A stretch of 64,000 nt of DNA from Pseudoscleropodium purum (taxonomy: Eukaryota; Streptophyta; Bryopsida; Hypnales; Brachytheciaceae), in contig OZ017799.1 of the NCBI GenBank assembly GCA_963969395.1, positions 7,070,501-7,134,500 of the forward strand, given 5' to 3'. This document shows positions 11,670 to 23,575 of the stretch, one piece after another. The notes beneath the pieces were generated by a model. The model did not search any database and was not told the origin of the DNA. It was given only the letters and a program-made list of their open reading frames with translations. The position numbers and the translations under genes are program-made. The stretch's first letter is position 1; the number at the start of each line of letters is the position of its first letter.

Positions 11670-11935
11670 GACAGTCTCAACATCTTCTAAAATTTTTCAT
11701 TGTTTTTAGAAACATTCATAGTCTTCTAGAAACTTTCAGAATAATCTGGAAATTTTTAGAATATTTTGAAAAATTCCATAGTCTTCCGAAAGCTTCCATA
11801 ATCTTCTAAAAATTTCCATAGTATTCCGGAGGCTTCCATAAGCTTACGGAAACTTCTATAGTGATTTATAATCTTTCACAATCTTTTGGAAACTTCCATA
11901 GAAATCTAGGAGCTTCCATAAAGTTCTGAAAAAAC
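11670..11935. repeat. Degenerate tandem repeat, unit about 22-26 bp
   Basis: Roughly ten imperfect copies of 'tcttctagaaacttccatag' occur in a row (for example 'agtcttccgaaagcttccat', 'aatcttctaaaaatttccat', 'gtattccggaggcttccata'). Each copy includes a small palindrome of the type ctagaa/ttctag or ccggag. No coding reading is evident. Confidence 0.7.
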
Positions 11936-12129
11936 CTCTTAGATAGTAGTATATGAAGAGTCAAGGTTGAGGTAGTCCTTTGTCTTGATAACACATTTCT
12001 TGAGTGTTAGTTCTCAATTTTAGTTCTAATCTTGTACCTTTCTTGATTTGAATACCAACCTTATTTTTAGAGATCCATCTTGTCTTATCTCTCTTGTCCT
12101 TTGTAACAATTTTAGAAGACTATTCCACC

Positions 12130-12134
<5 letters not shown>

Positions 12135-12162
<28 letters not shown>
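12135..12162. repeat. AT dinucleotide microsatellite
   Basis: About 14 uninterrupted 'at' units, followed by a short T run. Confidence 0.9.
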
Positions 12163-12166
<4 letters not shown>

Positions 12167-12911
12167 TTTGTAAATGAAAGGATTTGTTTGAACGTCAAAA
12201 AGTTATAAAAATCCCTAAGAGATTTCTATAATGAAATGGAAGTGATTTACAAGACTGATGTAAATGCAATATCTTTGGGACATTTAATGTCTAGGAGAGC
12301 ATGGTGGGAGGCAAAATGCCAATTATTAGGAACTTATGAGACAATGTAAATTATGGCTTGAGAAAGAATATAGACATAAAATCTTCATTTTTGAAAAATA
12401 TTTCTTTTCTTCACTTTCCTACATGACCTAATTAAAAACCTTGTGCAAAAATAATGAGGAATTGAGTGACCATGCTTGTCATATTGTTAAAGAGTAGACA
12501 CAAAGAAAATTGTTCTCACAATATAATTTGATGTACTTCATTTGTTTTCATATAGCTCATGCAATAAGCTCTTGAAATCATTTGTAATTCCATGAGTGAA
12601 TGCTAATAATTAACTTTGAGGGAAATTAGTCACCCTCATGCTCAAAAAAAGGCTTTGGACATTTAGGAGTTAAGAAATTTTGTTATTTAAATATTTTTAA
12701 ATAGATAAATTGAAAAAAATTGAAAGTCCATCCTTCACTTCCACTATTGCATGAAATTTTCATACTTTTTACAATAGTTTTCATGTCCAAAAATTCTTTA
12801 AGGGTCAAAATCAACTTCATGAAAAGTTTCCTTCAAAGAAAAAAGAGAGAAACCTATTAGTCTTTTTGAAGGCAAGCAATTTCTCTAAAATTGCAAATAA
12901 GGATAATTAAC

Positions 12912-13063
12912 GTAAACTACACTATTATAGATAAAATGGGATCAAGTCCATTGTGGGCAAAATTGTAATGGAGGTTTACATTTTAGAACTTGAATTTACA
13001 TCACCATCACAATTTTGCCCACAATGGGCTTGCTCCCATTTTGTCCATCATGGGGTAGTTTAC
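12912..13063. mobile_element. Small foldback element with 55-bp inverted arms
   Basis: Left arm 12912-12966 and right arm 13009-13063 are imperfect inverted repeats beginning 'gtaaactac' and ending 'gtagtttac'. The most exact part is the segment 'cccattgtgggcaaaattgt' and its complement. The loop is about 42 bp. Size and shape fit a MITE-like or foldback transposon remnant; a hairpin RNA precursor is possible but there is no sign of expression. Confidence 0.7.
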
Positions 13064-13530
13064 CTTATATTGACATAACGTCTTTCAAAGTGAGTTTCAA
13101 TTCAATGTGTCACAATTGAAGAATATATAGAGCCTCTCCAATACCTATAACTCTAGGTTGCTTGTGGAGTTCTCAAAGATGATTTAACCTTCAAAGATGC
13201 CACTATTTCATTGAGGCAATCAACCAAAACTATCAGATTTATAAATAGGTACATTCTTTGTTTTATAGTTTTACTAAAAATTACAAACAACCTAAAAATC
13301 ATTGATTGAATACTTTTAGTCCTACTTGTCATTACAAAGTTGTCTCCAAAAAGGACTTGACCCTATTACCATGTTACTTAGAAAAAAAATGTCAGATTTA
13401 AGGATGAATAGTTGCATTCATTGATAAATATTGTTTCCCTCAAAGTCATTTATTGGACAATTTTTGTCTTTGGTGTCCTTGTTGGCCTCAATAAAAGGGT
13501 CAAAGTTTTGAAGGACTTCAAGGAGGTAAC

Positions 13531-14421
13531 TTTAACCCCTAAAGTCCCAAGGCCTTTTTTTGGTCAAAATATACACTCCAAATTGCCATTTCTATTACAT
13601 TGAATCAAGAAAATAAAAAAAATAATTTAAAAAAAATGTTGAACAATAGGTTCTTACACTAAATTTGTATAAAAACATGCTGTAGATTTTTTGCAAAGTT
13701 TGGAACCCATAAATTAGATAATGTATGCATTTTCAAAAGTGAAGAAATCTCTTGGGTGTCTAGGGAACGTTGCCATAGTAGATTATAAGACTTTGAATCC
13801 TCTTAACTTTATTTTTTTGAACTATTGAATGTTGATTTTAAGTTTTTATACATTAGAGAATCAACTTGAGTCTTGATGAAAAATTTGCCAATTTTAAAAA
13901 ATCATCTTTTAAAAACTTGTTAAACAGAAATAGATTAGAGATAGGAAGAAAAACTAAATTATGAATAGTTCTTAGACAGAATTAAAATATGCAAATTTTA
14001 GCAATAAGATTGTTTTGACAAGCAAACTAAATCTTGAAAATTTTTTTTTTTGAAAAATTGTGAAAATTGAGTTTAGAAAGAAAGACAACTAATTTTTTTT
14101 CCAAAGATGCTTTGAATTCCTTCAAAAATGTTACATGAGTATATAACTTTCTTGTCACTTATCCAACTAGATTGATTTTTAAATATATTCTATATAAAAA
14201 AAATTTAATTAATTTCAAATTTTTGTAATTTATCTAGATTGGATTATTTTTACTTTTAGTCCTAGTCCTTAATCGGAATAAAAATTATATTTACAAGAAG
14301 CTAATGTAGTTTTTTATCTAGAATAAATTTTTCAAAAAATGACGCCAACAATTGAGATTATACAAACCTACCTAAATTTCCATTTGTCCCTCAATGGGAT
14401 TTTGGGACTTTAGGAGTTAAA
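13531..14421. mobile_element. TIR element, family 'TTAACYCCTAAAGT' (copy A)
   Basis: The left end 'tttaacccctaaagtcccaa' (13531-13550) and right end 'ttgggactttaggagttaaa' (14402-14421) are inverted copies about 0.89 kb apart. The interior is AT-rich without an ORF of note, so the element is non-autonomous. Related pairs of ends occur at 43189-43820 and 60531-61466. No target duplication was identified, so the exact termini and superfamily are uncertain. Confidence 0.55.
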
Positions 14422-14778
14422 ACTCTTCTCATCCATTTTGCCAAATATTAGCCTCTTCATAATACTTGATTGAAGGCTTGTTTATACATAGTAAAAAGAA
14501 AGTGAAATACAATGTGATCTTTCTAATTTGGAATTCCTAAACTTAACTTTTGCAACCATTTGACGGAGCTTCATTTTATAGTCCAAAATTTGGCCAAGTG
14601 ACTAGCAAAATGACTTCCCAAGCTACATTATAGAACCTAGGAAATCCATTGCAATGAACATTAGCTAACTAGATGGTTATGCTAGGCATAATAGAGTCTA
14701 AAGATATTTCTATGGAGTAGCTGAACTCATGAGTATGTGAACATGAAAATCTAGTGACAAGAGTTAGTAGCCAAATCA

Positions 14779-15283
14779 CTACACTAAAAATTATATTTTA
14801 TGTCACCTATAATAGCTAACTACTTATTCAAGGCTATTATTTTTTTACATAAGATGAATATCTTAACCAATGGAAGACAATAAATCCTCCACTTGAAGTG
14901 GGACCAACAAGATACATTTATCCCAGAGAAAAATGCAAGAATTTTTTTATTTATCATGCATGAAAATTTTTGCAAATTTTGAATTTGTATTTGCAATAAG
15001 AGACCCCAAATTAGTTAGGAGAGGTGTTGAACATAGAATCAACACAACTCAATATAGGGGACATTTTTTAACATTTATCCTAGAAAATACAAAATTCAAC
15101 TTGCTGGTCCCACTTTAAATGGAAGATTTAGTGTTTTGCTTGACCAACAACTAGATATCAATACTATTCAAAGATGAAGATCTCTATAATCACAGTTGGT
15201 AATAATATTCATCACTAGCAAAAACTTATAGCATTTTTAAATCAATTAGAAAAGGTGCCCACAAAATACAGTTTTTAGTGTAG
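14779..15283. mobile_element. Foldback/TIR element upstream of PUR7
   Basis: Ends are 'ctacactaaaaattatattt' and the complement of 'aaatacagtttttagtgtag'. A second inverted pair lies further in: 'ccacttgaagtgggaccaac' near 14890 versus 'gctggtcccactttaaatgg' near 15102. The interior shares words with the block at 54985-55140 ('gaccccaaattagttaggag' versus 'ggccccaaattagcttaggg'). A non-autonomous DNA transposon is likely. It ends about 330 bp before the PUR7 start codon. Confidence 0.6.
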
Positions 15284-15314
15284 CCTTGCTCAATAGTATG
15301 TGTAAATGGGCCTT

Positions 15315-15353
15315 GAGGATGCTCTTAGATGAGGATGCTCTTAGATGAGGATG
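15315..15353. repeat. 16-bp tandem duplication in the PUR7 5' region
   Basis: The 16-mer 'gaggatgctcttagat' occurs twice back to back (15315-15330 and 15331-15346), followed by a third partial 'gaggatg'. It lies just after the foldback element and before PUR7. Confidence 0.85.
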
Positions 15354-15609
15354 ACAGGGCATCAGTGCAGCATCTCAGCGCTCTTGACTGTATCCAGTCT
15401 TGTTCCTCTTCCTTCATGGGACTCCATCACCCACTCCATGTCCAGTTTCCTTTCCTAGTCTCGGATGATCCCGAGCTCTGTTGCATTCGCAGCTTGGAAC
15501 TTTTCACCATCGCTGCCAAGCCCAATTTCTTCTTTTCCTTCCAGACAATTTTTCCACAGAGTTTTCCCAGGTTTGTTGCTTTGTGTGCTTTGCATTCTTT
15601 CCTGTAGAA

Positions 15610-16330
15610 ATGGTTGCAGCAGCAGCGATGGTGATGAGCATCTCTCTTGCCTCCCCTTCAATTGCTCTACTTCGAACTCCAGGAACTGACAAAACGCCGT
15701 CCTCCCGATTGCTCTGTGTTCCGGCCGCATCCCTTTCTTCCCGAGCTGCGCTTTCTGGTGGTGGACCGAAGCTTTCCTGCTTGTGGAGAAACGACGTTGC
15801 GGGGGGGGCAACCAATGCAGCGATGAGGACGATCGTGGCCACGATGGTCTCTCCCGTGGACTTGAATGCGCGGCGACCTGAGGTGGAGACGGCGATCGAG
15901 GAAGCTATGGCAAATTGTATAACCGAGAGTTTTCTGAATGATTCCATTCCATCTCTAGGGCCCAAGATCCGCGGCAAGGTGCCTTGCTTTTGCAGACAGT
16001 TGTATGAATTGCATACATTGTTGCTTACTTACTTTTTAATTCGTGCTTTCGGAAAAAATTGCATCCCGTTTGAAGCATTAGTCAATTACCGGCGTTGTGT
16101 GTCTGCGTGTGCAACTTTGCAGAGAGCGCCCGTTTGCAGTAATCGAATTCTTGTTTTTGTGTTTTCTTAGTTTTTAGTTTGTGGAATTTGCGTCTTTGTG
16201 GCAGGTTCGAGATATTTACGAAGCAGGGGATTACATGGTGTTGGTGACCACTGATAGGCAGAGCGCATTCGACCGCGTCCTCGCCTCGGTACCTTTCAAG
16301 GGTCAGGTGAAGCTCGTAAACCCTTAAACC

Positions 16331-16372
<42 letters not shown>

Positions 16373-19300
16373 CGCGCGCCTTGGGGTTGGGGTTGCAATT
16401 CTCTGATGCTCTATTTTTTTTTGTATGATGAGAATCGTATGGTGTTGGTGCAGGTGTTGAATCAGACGAGCGTCTGGTGGTTTAGCAATACCAAGCACAT
16501 CACTGATAATGCGATTGTCAGTGCTCCGGACCCGAATGTCACCATTGCTAAGAAGTGTACCGTTTTTCCTGTTGAATTTGTAGGTAATAAGATTCTTCTC
16601 GCATCTTTTGCATTCTATAGTACAATTCACACCAAAACATTTAAAATCTTTTTAGGGTTAGTTTTTGACTAGTTTCTATCATTGAGGAGGAAACCCAGCG
16701 TACTACAGGGTTCTTCCTTGATTTTGAAGACCCTCATAAATCACAAACCTACCAAGCGGAGTGAGTAGGGTTTGTGATGAGGTTGGAACAGCCAGTAGGC
16801 TGTGCAGGTTTAATAAAGAGTGACAAAAATGGGTTGCCTATGGTTAATCTCATTGACCTTTGTTTTTTTAGAATGCACTAGTTTTATCCTCTATACTTCA
16901 GATAATACTTTTGTCGCCTGCCAACCTTATAGAGTGCCAGATCCTGTATATTACACCTGTCCCAATTCTATCTTTGTTCGTTGATGCTGCGCCACGAGAT
17001 GCTAGCCTAAAGTATGTTTTGTGCTTTTCACCGAAATTGTTAGATAGGCAATGATGTTTATTCTTTCGTGGTGTTCTGCTGTGTTTTCAGTGCGAGGCTT
17101 TATGACTGGCAGCACCAGTACTTCACTTTGGACAGTTTATAGCAATGGTGTCCGCAATTACTGTGGTAACGACCTCGCTGAAGGTAATTGGATTCTTTTT
17201 CATTTTATCTGGTTATACAGTGATTCAAGTTCTGAAGTGATTGCTTTGTGAATAACTGTATTTGCAATTCTCAGGTGCTTTTTCGTGAAGGGAAGGGTTT
17301 CTAAAACTGTTAGTTTGTCTATGTTCAGGAATGAAGAAGAATGAGAAGTTGCAGGCTAACATAATAACTCCCACCACTAAGGCTGCCGACCATGATCTCC
17401 CCATTTCGGGAGCTGAGGTGCATGAGACATACATATTATTTCTGGGATTTTCCTCACTTAATTTGGTCAATTTAAGGCGATTACAGTCATTCAACTCATT
17501 CGCTCTCATCGATCTGTATCTATTCTTTTTGTGCCTTCGTGTTTGAGAGAGTATCCACATCATTCTCTTATTAGTCAATACTGAGCTCCAATGTCTGGTG
17601 GCTTCTGTACATGTTGGTATCACTGTTGAACTTCGCTGCTATGAATTCTGTGACTTCAGATGATGTGTGGCATAGATGTTTTTTGGTCACTAAAGGGATC
17701 AGGGGTGAAGTTGGACATTGTTATTGGTGATTTGACTAGCATACACTGTTCCATCACCTGCATTAATCAAGGCTACATTTCTTTGCGCTGTTATTACTGA
17801 GTATTTATCCTTTCTTCAATCTTTATGTGTTTGACTGAGATTTACAGATAATAGAGCAAGGACTGATGTCAAAGGAAGACTACGAGGAGGTCAAAAGTAG
17901 AGCTCTTGCGCTTTTCAAGTTCGGACAGGTACAAAGTGGATCCTTCATTTCTGGTGGAAGCTTCAGTCAGCTGTTTTCAGCATTGCTTAACACTAAACTT
18001 TGTTGCCATTCTTTTTTTCCGCAGGAGGTGGCTCTAAAGCATGGGTTGCTATTGGTTGATACTAAGTATGAGTTCGGCAAGACCAGTGATGGGACCATAG
18101 TTCTCATTGACGAGGTGAACTAACTTATCCTCTTCTCTCATCATTGATATCATTCTTGTAAGCGCTGATCCTCTTCAAATGTTCTCGTTGTTTAAGTTCT
18201 GGTCAGCACCTTAGAGAATTAAGTTCTAGTGCTTGTACGTTTCAGGCGACTGTACCAAAACGTTAATATTTCATACTCACTGGCTATTTTCACTGGATTT
18301 ACGCAAGGCAGTTCACACTGTTTTTCTGTTCCACAGGTGCATACTCCAGATTCTAGCCGTTATTGGATCTCAGCGTCATTCGAAGAAAGGCATAGGCAAG
18401 GATTAGAGCCTGAAAACATTGACAAGGTTTGTTACTTTAATTTTTTAAAGATCGAAGAAAATGCAAGTTTAGTTCTAAATGACATTAGTGTTTTGGGATC
18501 GAGTTCTCTTTATTGAATTTATTTTTAATCAGAATTTTAGATTAGCAATAGTGCGTGGAACTACTGTACTCTTTTGTAATTGTAGCACATTGAGCTGCTT
18601 GTGTTTTTTCCTCCGATTGTATGCGCCTTGCTGAAACACCTGTCTGACGCCGATCTGCAGGAGTTCCTGCGCCTGTGGTTCAAGAGCAAGTGCGACCCCT
18701 ACAATGACAAGGTATTTTAAGCTTTCAAAGAAGCATAGATTCTCTCGATGATTTTAGATGATTATTTGGAACCTCTTTATGTTTTGCCCTTGGGGAGAAG
18801 TACGTGGTGACTGAGTCTGAGTCATGAATTTGTCAAAACCATGGAATTTGTTGTTGTCTCGTGGCTGCTGTACATCATTTGAAAGAAGATAGAGGATTGA
18901 TTTCTTAGTCATTTCAAGCATTTTAATCAATATGTAGGAGTGTGATTTGGGGAGATCAGTGTGGAGCTGTGGGTAGAAAGCTTTGGGAACTATAGCCAAA
19001 TCTGTTGAAACCAAATTTTTATCACTGTTTATGAATTTCTTTTGTAATCGTTCAAAGTGGTGAAAGGACTGTAAATAACACCATTTCCACTCTAAGATGA
19101 GTGACCAGAGATATTTAGCCAACTCATGCTTATACCCTTGCTAACTGAAGGCTGGTTAAGTGTAATGGAAGAGATGAGTCGCTGTTGGCAACAGGGGTCA
19201 GTAAGTAGGAGGCAGGATCAGGTCTCTATCGGTTTCAGTATCCTCTTCCTTAAGTTGCATCACAGCTTAGTTTGATGAATTTTATTCTTAGGATTGTTCA

Positions 19301-19915
19301 GGAAATACCATTCTACAGTTGATCTGACCATTCCGCAGAACAAAGACAAGAAATATTGTTTTGACACTTATGAAATTCATGGTTAGACATTTATACCACA
19401 GTACCTTTGGTAAGTTTTTATGAGTTATCTTTTGCCTAATTAAGTAGCCCAAGCTGATTAATACTGTTTATTTTGCAGGTGTTGCCAGAGGCCCCAAAGG
19501 AACTGGTGGCTGAATTGTCTTGGAGGTGGTGCACCTTTTTAATCACTTCTTTACCCTTAAATATGTGCTATTGTCCGTTCTGCATTTCGTTTTTTAATTT
19601 TTTCGAATCGAATGGATGCTGTTTACTCCATTGACAGTCACTGAGTACTATATTACGTGGAACGAGGAGCGTTCACACAGGCGAGTAATTTGTTTTGGAG
19701 TTCTGGATTGTTTTTGGATCACTTACATAAATATTAACGTTCGGATGCTCCTTTACAGGTACATTGTGTTGTACGAAACTATCACTGGAAATAAGTTCAT
19801 GTTGCCGGACACAAAGGTAAGGTTTTGCTCTTGTATTTTTCAGTCGCTTGCCCTAATAGACGTCTTGTTTCAAAAGCCTCACAATTATTGGAGAATGTAT
19901 GAGTGTATTCAATAG
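15610..19915 (+). CDS. PUR7: SAICAR synthetase (phosphoribosylaminoimidazole-succinocarboxamide synthase), plastid
   Basis: Joins CAIR with aspartate using ATP to make SAICAR in purine synthesis, which in plants takes place in plastids. Exons: 15610-15978, 16205-16306, 16454-16583, 17091-17183, 17329-17417, 17848-17928, 18025-18114, 18337-18426, 18661-18711, 19479-19525, then from 19759. All are bounded by AG/GT and keep phase, giving 400 codons to 19816. Residues 1 to about 90 are Ala/Ser-rich, like a plastid transit peptide. Family signatures are present: [14 protein letters not shown] (195-208) and LVDTKYEFG (298-306), with TDRQSAFDR in exon 2 for nucleotide binding. The 3' end is uncertain: exon 11 either reads through to a TAG ending at 19915 or splices at 19816 (AAG/gtaagg) to a short last exon I cannot fix. 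Confidence 0.93.
16334..16379. repeat. (GT)n(GC)n microsatellite in PUR7 intron 2
   Basis: About 15 'gt' units run directly into about 8 'gc' units, an alternating purine-pyrimidine tract of 46 bp, the type that can adopt Z-DNA. It lies 28 bp past the exon 2 donor. Confidence 0.9.
18934..19245. repeat. Dispersed repeat R1 in PUR7 intron 9
   Basis: Shares order and wording with 25165-25510 (RecA intron 3) and 28222-28508 (downstream of RecA). Shared parts are the start 'gtaggagtgtg', the middle 'ccatttccactctaagatga', 'atttagccaa', and the end 'ggggtcagtaagtaggag' with 'gatcaggtct' and 'gtatcctc'. The 0.3-kb length is SINE-like or MITE-like, but I see no convincing tRNA-type A/B boxes or terminal repeats. 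Confidence 0.65.
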
Positions 19916-19919
19916 AGTT

Positions 19920-22900
19920 CTGAATGTTGGCAAGTTTTTTGTATTGAGCTCAAGATGTTGTGCAAAAGAATCTAGATTTGATTTTGCACAAGTGCGAAGT
20001 CAGCTGCTCAAGAATGTTATGTTGAACATGTAGACCTTCTGCCGCCAAGAATTGACAGTTCTCATGTATGTGGCAGCAACCCTTGCATGATCGCATAGCA
20101 CGAAATGTGCAGGACAGTCTCCAGCGCTTGTTGTAGACATGTACCGAATCGTTCTTAATGCTTCATAGATTATGACAGAAAAGCACAATATTATCCATCA
20201 TTTTTGCTGCTCGACTTCGAATGAGAGGACTCCACAGTTGTGTGGAAGGTTAGTAGATATAAACAATGCACATCATTGAGAGACACAACCTAGTACTGTT
20301 GAGGAATTTTCCTTTCACTAAGCAGCATGGTCCTTTGGGTTTTTATGTCGGAGTACATCGAGATCATCTCATGAGTTTGAAGATCTTTCTCTTCATAGAA
20401 GAGCGATGCAATTGAGGCATCAATACGGCTTCATTTTATTCGAGTCCTGAGTTTCATGCTCTATTTTATTCAATCCTCCTTTTTCAGTGACAAGATGGCT
20501 TTTGAAATTGAATGAACATTTGAAATTGTAAGGTTGCAACTAATTTGTTGGAATATCTTTTCTTTTGCTTTGTTTCTCATGCAATTTTCAGTTGTTTGGA
20601 CCCATGATCAACTTCCAACCTCTATATTGCTTATTCTACCCCTAAGATTTGAATCAAATTAAAAATTAAAAGTGGAAGGGATCATCTAAAAATAAAATGA
20701 TGGAATGTATTGCATGGAATCAAAGGGTTGGATTTGAAAATGTTATGATGTTGTCCACTATATGTGGTTATGTAATAAATAGAATTGAATTAAACCAAAA
20801 TTTGATTAGCTTTATAACTTCCAATGCCTTTCATTGGCCAAAATGGGTTTTTTATTGTTGAAAAGGTTCAAAGCATCATCTTCATGTCAAGTATGGTTTT
20901 GTGTAATTTTGTAAATATTTAGAATCCCAAGGCTTTATTAGTTTTGATAGCTAAGAGATTTATTCTTTTAAGAAATAAAATAGGTTGATTTATAGGATAT
21001 GTGTATATGTATAATTTTTTTGAAAGAGTCTATTATATTTTGATTGGTGAAATTAGAATTATGAGTAGTTTCATTTGCAAGCAATCATGGCATCTCATCA
21101 CAAAATTTACATTTGAAAATAAGAAGATGTAGATTGCCTATAATAACATTCTCACTATTAGAATTATAAATTTTCAATCATTTTTGAATGATAAGCAATT
21201 TAGTATTTTATTTCAACCTTTAGAGCCTTCTACTAAAATAATTAAAATAAATATGAATTAAAAAAAAAATTTGCTTATTTTCAATTCATTTTTTCAATAT
21301 GAATTTTTTTTTATTAAGGCTGTAGCAATTACAATCAAATATAAATAAACTTTTTGACAGATGAAACATCACTTCTTTATTGATAGATTCAAATAGATCT
21401 TTGTTTTTGAAGTTAAATAATGGATCTTACAATTGATGAGTTTTTTATTAAAATATTTTTTGAGGCTATAGTTTACATCAACAATATAAACAAGGGATCC
21501 TATAGTTGAATCTTCCAAAAAGGTAATGGAAGAAAAAAAATTCAACATTGATTTTGGACATAGTGTTTTGGAACAATTTTGGGCCTAATATAATAGCCTA
21601 TCCATTTCTAATCAATCCCCCATTCTTGTGGTATAGACTATTCTCTTCCTAATCAGTAGAAGATGAGTAATGATTGATTATGGGACAATTCCCAACATAG
21701 TTGTAGTGCATTACTATTGGCTACAGGACTTACAATATTGCAACTAGCCCTTGGTTGATTTTGCAATCAACCTATAGTCAGAAATAGAAAGGTCTATATT
21801 ACCATTATAGGTCAAAGAGAATCTTCCACTAAAAAATTCATAGTAATTACATTTTGTGTAATAAAATTCTGGAAAAATAACAAATCTTTTTAGACTCTAT
21901 TTTTGTACATGGAAAAAATTACGAATTTAAAAAACTAGCACTCCAAATATGAGTAATTATTTAAGTGGTTGAAAATAGATTGGCTACTGTACAATGAAAG
22001 AACTTAGAAATTATAAATGTCATAAATGAAAATATAAATCCACTCATAAAAATGCTTTGTGCTTTGTGTAGATTAGATATTGGTATTTGGTAGTAGGTTG
22101 ATGTGTAATGCAATGATTTGTGTGTCTTTTGTGAAAATCATATGTATGCTTCAAAATAATTCATTATCATTCAAGACTGTGGTGTAAAGAACTAGAAATA
22201 ACGGTGATCTTGGCCCTACATTGTAGATTCACTACAAGGGAATGTTGCCAATTTCTGTCATTTCCGATACGTTTTTTTTGTCAATTTTCTGTCAATTCGG
22301 ACATTTTTTCTATCAAGTGACAGAAAATTAACAAAACAACATGTCTGAAATGACAAAAAATTGGTAGTATTCTCTTGTAGTGTTTATTGATGACAACATT
22401 CGTCATGTTAGAACTTTACAACCTTTACTGCAACATTTGAAGTGTTAAGGGTAAATGAGCAAACAACTTGAATTGCAATAGAATGACTAAAATAATACTA
22501 AAATACATTAAAAAAAACCAATAGAATTCGAATAAAAAAGGTGGGATTTGACTAAGATACATGGAGGGGGGGCAAAATACCTTGAAAACAGCTTAAACCT
22601 TTAGTAGCAAGACCATTTTTCCTTCAAATAACCACTCAAAAATGCTATTCTATTGCAAAAGTAAATGAAAATTGAAAATTGTTTTTTTTTTGTATATCTA
22701 ACCATAGGATCTTCTCTAGACTAGTATAAAAATGTCCATGCATAATTCACTTGTGGTTAGTACTTTGTAAATTCACAACTCATCTCTAAAGCTTCCAAAT
22801 AATGCATGCTAAAGTGCATTGGAATCCTTTTTCACCTATGAAGAAGAATCAATAAAAATAAATTTATCACGTAATTATAGTAATGATGTTCAATTGCAAT

Positions 22901-23350
22901 TAGTCACAATTATGAATAGACAAATTGCACCTAATTGTACCCCCTACAAATTCTTGCGTAAAACGTTTTGCCTCTATTTATGAGAGTCCTAAAGTTGCTT
23001 CTAAATATGCCTATTTCCATCATTATAGAAATTCATCATTTATTCATTTTGTGTTCAAAAAATGCATAACAAGAGAAATAAAAATTGAAATCTTTTTTTC
23101 TTTTTTTCTTTTTTTCTTTTTCTCTTTGAAACACATCGTCAATTTATTCCATTGAAAGAGAAACCAACGGACCACAGAATTGAGGGAGACGCGTCAGCAA
23201 AGCAAAACTAGAGTCCTCTATTCCCATTTGAAAATCAGGCAATTAGGTGCAGTTTACGTCACCTAAGCATTTTATGGCCTAGTGTCTGAGGAAAACATTC
23301 AGTAAGAGCTTGGGAGCTGAGGAAGAGGAGCGGAGCCAGCGTCTGGCTTT
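19920..23350. other. Intergenic DNA between PUR7 and RecA
   Basis: 19920-20560 is moderately complex and probably includes the PUR7 3' end. From about 20560 it is AT-rich with no supported gene. It contains the CACTA-type small element at 22230-22382 and a T-rich run at 23092-23126. Confidence 0.5.
22230..22382. mobile_element. CACTA-like miniature element, 153 bp
   Basis: Ends are inverted: CACTACAAGGGAATGTTGCC at 22230 and the complement of 'ggtagtattctcttgtagtg' at 22382. The CACTACAAG terminus is that of the plant CACTA (En/Spm) superfamily. The interior is itself partly palindromic ('ttctgtcaattcggacattt' versus 'catgtctgaaatgacaaaaa'). Flanks are 'att' and 'ttt', an imperfect 3-bp target duplication at best. 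Confidence 0.75.
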
Positions 23351-23385
23351 CCATTGAAGCCAACGTCTGCTGCCTCTTGTCATCT

Positions 23386-23406
23386 TCTTCTTCTTCTTCT
23401 TCTTCA
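23386..23406. repeat. TTC microsatellite in the RecA 5' region
   Basis: About seven 'ttc' units upstream of the RecA start codon, a pyrimidine-rich tract of a kind common in plant 5' untranslated regions. Confidence 0.85.
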
Positions 23407-23480
23407 CTTTCGTTGTTTTCATTGTTGTGGGTCTTGCTGTTTCTGTTTTTTTGGTTTCTGGTTGTTGTTGTCGCTGCAGA

Positions 23481-23519
23481 ATGGCGAAGTTCGGATTCTT
23501 CCTTTCAACTTCAAGCTAG
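23481..23519 (+). promoter_or_regulatory. Short upstream ORF before the RecA start
   Basis: An ATG at 23481 opens a 12-codon frame (MAKFGFFLSTSS, stop at 23517-23519) in a different frame from the RecA start at 23576. If it is in the 5' leader it could lower RecA translation. 'ctgcag' directly before it could instead be a splice acceptor, so its presence in the mRNA is unproven. Confidence 0.35.
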
Positions 23520-23575
23520 CTCTCTTGCCTTCACCTTTCAATTCCTTCCTAAAGAAGCGCCATTCATCTATCGCC

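Larger units (their letters stand above)
10911..13530. other. AT-rich intergenic DNA with short repeats
   Basis: No gene supported. It holds a degenerate short tandem block (11670-11935), an AT microsatellite (12135-12162) and a foldback element (12912-13063), each listed separately. A fragment with 'ggacatttaggagttaag' near 12657 resembles the end of the TIR family seen at 13531-14421. Confidence 0.5.

Noticed and set aside
15504..15977. A 157-codon minus-strand ORF opposite PUR7 exon 1
   Set aside because: It is a shadow of the GC-richer transit-peptide exon with no family resemblance.
16334..16672. ORF starting with a Cys-Val repeat
   Set aside because: The start is the GT microsatellite read as codons; the rest is PUR7 intron 2 running into exon 3.
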